This document shows, in pieces, positions 6,003-7,104 of a stretch of 7,104 bases of DNA (position 1 is its first letter; each line of letters begins with the position of its first letter). The stretch covers positions 1 through 7,104 of the forward strand of contig JAJXXG010000072.1 of the NCBI GenBank assembly GCA_021781255.1, in the 5' to 3' direction. The DNA comes from Acidobacteriota bacterium. GTDB taxonomy: Bacteria > Acidobacteriota > Terriglobia > Terriglobales > Acidobacteriaceae. A program made the translations under genes and the position numbers. The notes under the pieces were generated by a model that was not told the origin of the DNA, ran no database searches, and worked only from the letters and a program-made list of their open reading frames with translations.

Positions 6003-7082
6003 TCACGCCTTCTTAGCCGAAGGCGCAGGGCCGGTGGATTCGCGGACAACGAACTCAGGCGCCATGACGATCTGCGCGGGGTATTCCTTGTCGCGGTTGG
6101 CGATGCGGTCCAGCAGCACCTGCGCCCCGCGCTGGCCCATCTCAAACAGCGGCTGCCGCACCGTGGTCAGCGAGGGCGTGTAGTATGCCGCCGAGAGAAT
6201 GTCGTCGAAGCCCACAACTGACACATCGTTGGGTACGGAGAGGCCCGCATCCTTCAGCGCGCGGATCGCGCCAATCGCCGAGATGTCGTTGAAGCAGAAA
6301 ATCGCCGTGAAGTCGCGCGCCTTTTCCAGCAGCGCCTGCGTGGGCTTGTAGCCGATTTCAGGCGCCATCGGGTGATAGCCCGTCTTCATTGACCAGCCCG
6401 CAGTATCAATGCGAGTCACGTGCGCTGGGTCGATCCGCAGGCCCATCTCGCGCGCCACCTGCTGAATGCTTTCCCAGCGATATTCCGAGTCGGGAATGGC
6501 CTTCGGCCCGCGCACAAACGCGATGCGCCGATGGCCAAGGTCATACAGATGCTTCATGGCCTGTTCCACGGCGCTGTGATGGTCCAGCACGATATTGGTT
6601 ACATTGTCAGCCTTGCTGTGGGCTGAAATCGCCACCACGGGAACCGGCACATCAATCTGGTCCGCCGGCGTGTTCAGCAGCAGAAACCCGTCCACCGCGC
6701 GCTCCACAAGCATCCGCGGGTACTGCTCAATCAGCTCTTTTTTCCAATCATGGCAGGCGGTGAAATAGAAGTAGTGCGCGCTGGTCAGCTCCTGCACCAC
6801 GCCGCTCATCACGCGCGTGAAATAGCCCTCGCTCAAATCCGGCGCAAGCACGCCTACGCTCATGGACCGGCTCTGCCGCAGTGAACGCGCAAAATAATTC
6901 GGCCGGTAGTTCAGGCGCTTCGCCGCCTCGATCACTCGGTTGCGCGTTTCCTGCGGAATGGAACGAGCCGATGGAGAATTGTTCAGAACCAGTGAGACCG
7001 TGGTCTGCGAAAGCTCCAGATGTTCGGCCAGCATCCTCAGGTTTACGTGACCTGAGGGCGTTGAACCCTTTCCCTTTGCCAT
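6003..7082 (-). CDS. LacI/GalR-family transcriptional regulator
   Basis: This 359-residue protein is a DNA-binding repressor with a sugar-sensing domain. The N-terminal helix-turn-helix covers about 14-35 (LRMLAEHLELSQTTVSLVLN at 15-34), and the hinge that enters the DNA minor groove is LNYRPNYFARSLRQ (57-70). The periplasmic-binding-protein-like domain runs from about 74 to 345: SVGVLAPD (75-82), VDGFLLLN (130-137), the H-bonding LDHHSAVEQA region (166-175), LGHRRIAFVRG (182-192), FCFNDISAIGAIRAL (262-276) and SVVGFDDI (288-295). Between the two lobes a stretch around 229-245 (GWSMKTGYHPMAPEIGY) is longer than in the E. coli members. The effector and target operon cannot be named; no sugar-use gene is in the window, so its targets are probably beyond position 7104 or elsewhere. 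There is no Shine-Dalgarno sequence before the ATG. It converges on the small Cys-rich gene with 9 bp between stops. Confidence 0.95.
   Translation of the reverse strand: MAKGKGSTPSGHVNLRMLAEHLELSQTTVSLVLNNSPSARSIPQETRNRVIEAAKRLNYRPNYFARSLRQSRSMSVGVLAPDLSEGYFTRVMSGVVQELTSAHYFYFTACHDWKKELIEQYPRMLVERAVDGFLLLNTPADQIDVPVPVVAISAHSKADNVTNIVLDHHSAVEQAMKHLYDLGHRRIAFVRGPKAIPDSEYRWESIQQVAREMGLRIDPAHVTRIDTAGWSMKTGYHPMAPEIGYKPTQALLEKARDFTAIFCFNDISAIGAIRALKDAGLSVPNDVSVVGFDDILSAAYYTPSLTTVRQPLFEMGQRGAQVLLDRIANRDKEYPAQIVMAPEFVVRESTGPAPSAKKA
6006..6025. terminator. Perfect hairpin in the convergent gap, possible bidirectional terminator
   Basis: CGCCTTC (6006-6012) and GAAGGCG (6019-6025) form a perfect 7-bp stem with a 6-nt loop. 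It starts 12 nt after the stop codon of the rightward small gene and lies within the last codons of the leftward lacI. It is the only strong inverted repeat between the two genes. Neither strand has a proper T tract after it, so intrinsic termination is uncertain; it might slow polymerase or protect 3' ends. Confidence 0.35.
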
Positions 7083-7104
7083 GATTGGAGTTGTAACACG
7101 TTTT
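7083..7104 (-). promoter_or_regulatory. Candidate lacI-gene -10 element and partial operator at the window edge
   Basis: On the minus strand TACAAC (7095-7090) resembles a -10 hexamer and is followed by 7 nt before the ATG, so transcription could start at the start codon. On the plus strand, AACACGTTTT (7095-7104) resembles the A/T-flanked central CG core of LacI-family operators (type AAACGTTT): around the CG at 7099-7100, three of the four flanking pairs visible are symmetric. The other half is cut off by the end of the window. An operator here would mean autoregulation. Confidence 0.3.

Noticed and set aside
1..7104. Possible novel defence, mobile or biosynthetic system
   Set aside because: Seven of the eight genes are common families with intact motifs and unremarkable spacing; there is no integrase, transposase, terminal repeat, CRISPR array or abrupt change in codon use.

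Overview
The window looks like ordinary chromosomal DNA from a free-living bacterium, moderately GC-rich. Gene content and protein style (the acidobacterial flavour of the LacI regulator, the short TPR protein and the small CxxC protein) suggest Acidobacteriota, probably class Terriglobia. That assignment is inference from general resemblance; there is no rRNA or other decisive marker here. Eight genes account for nearly all of the sequence. There is no transposase, integrase, CRISPR array, phage gene, tRNA or rRNA, and no cluster resembling a new defence, toxin or biosynthetic system.

Layout. Positions 1-137 are non-coding, with a possible terminator for the leftward genes. Positions 138-1567 hold a two-gene leftward unit: a hotdog acyl-CoA thioesterase followed by an Mrp/ApbC-type iron-sulfur carrier ATPase. 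A divergent intergenic region (1568-1729) separates this unit from a rightward series. That series comprises a short TPR protein (1730-2041), a membrane-anchored family-2 polyprenyl-phosphate-type glycosyltransferase (2148-3149) closed by a strong intrinsic terminator, an NADPH:quinone oxidoreductase (3288-4256), homoserine dehydrogenase with an ACT domain (4441-5739), and a 68-residue cysteine-rich protein of unknown function (5787-5993). A LacI-family repressor (6003-7082, leftward) converges on the small gene with only 9 bp between the stop codons.

The genes do not form one pathway. They cover Fe-S cluster biogenesis, acyl-CoA turnover, surface or glycan assembly, redox metabolism, threonine/methionine synthesis and sugar-type regulation. 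The two likely co-transcribed pairs are thioesterase-mrp and hom-small Cys protein. The glycosyltransferase and oxidoreductase appear to be separate transcription units, because a strong terminator lies between them.

Points worth a second look are the uncharacterised Cys/His protein behind hom, two genes (glycosyltransferase and lacI) whose start codons lack a Shine-Dalgarno sequence but sit 6-7 nt after a -10-like hexamer (possible leaderless mRNAs), a degenerate 7-bp tandem repeat right after the oxidoreductase stop codon, and a perfect hairpin spanning the end of the lacI reading frame in the convergent gap. None of these amounts to a new system on sequence alone.
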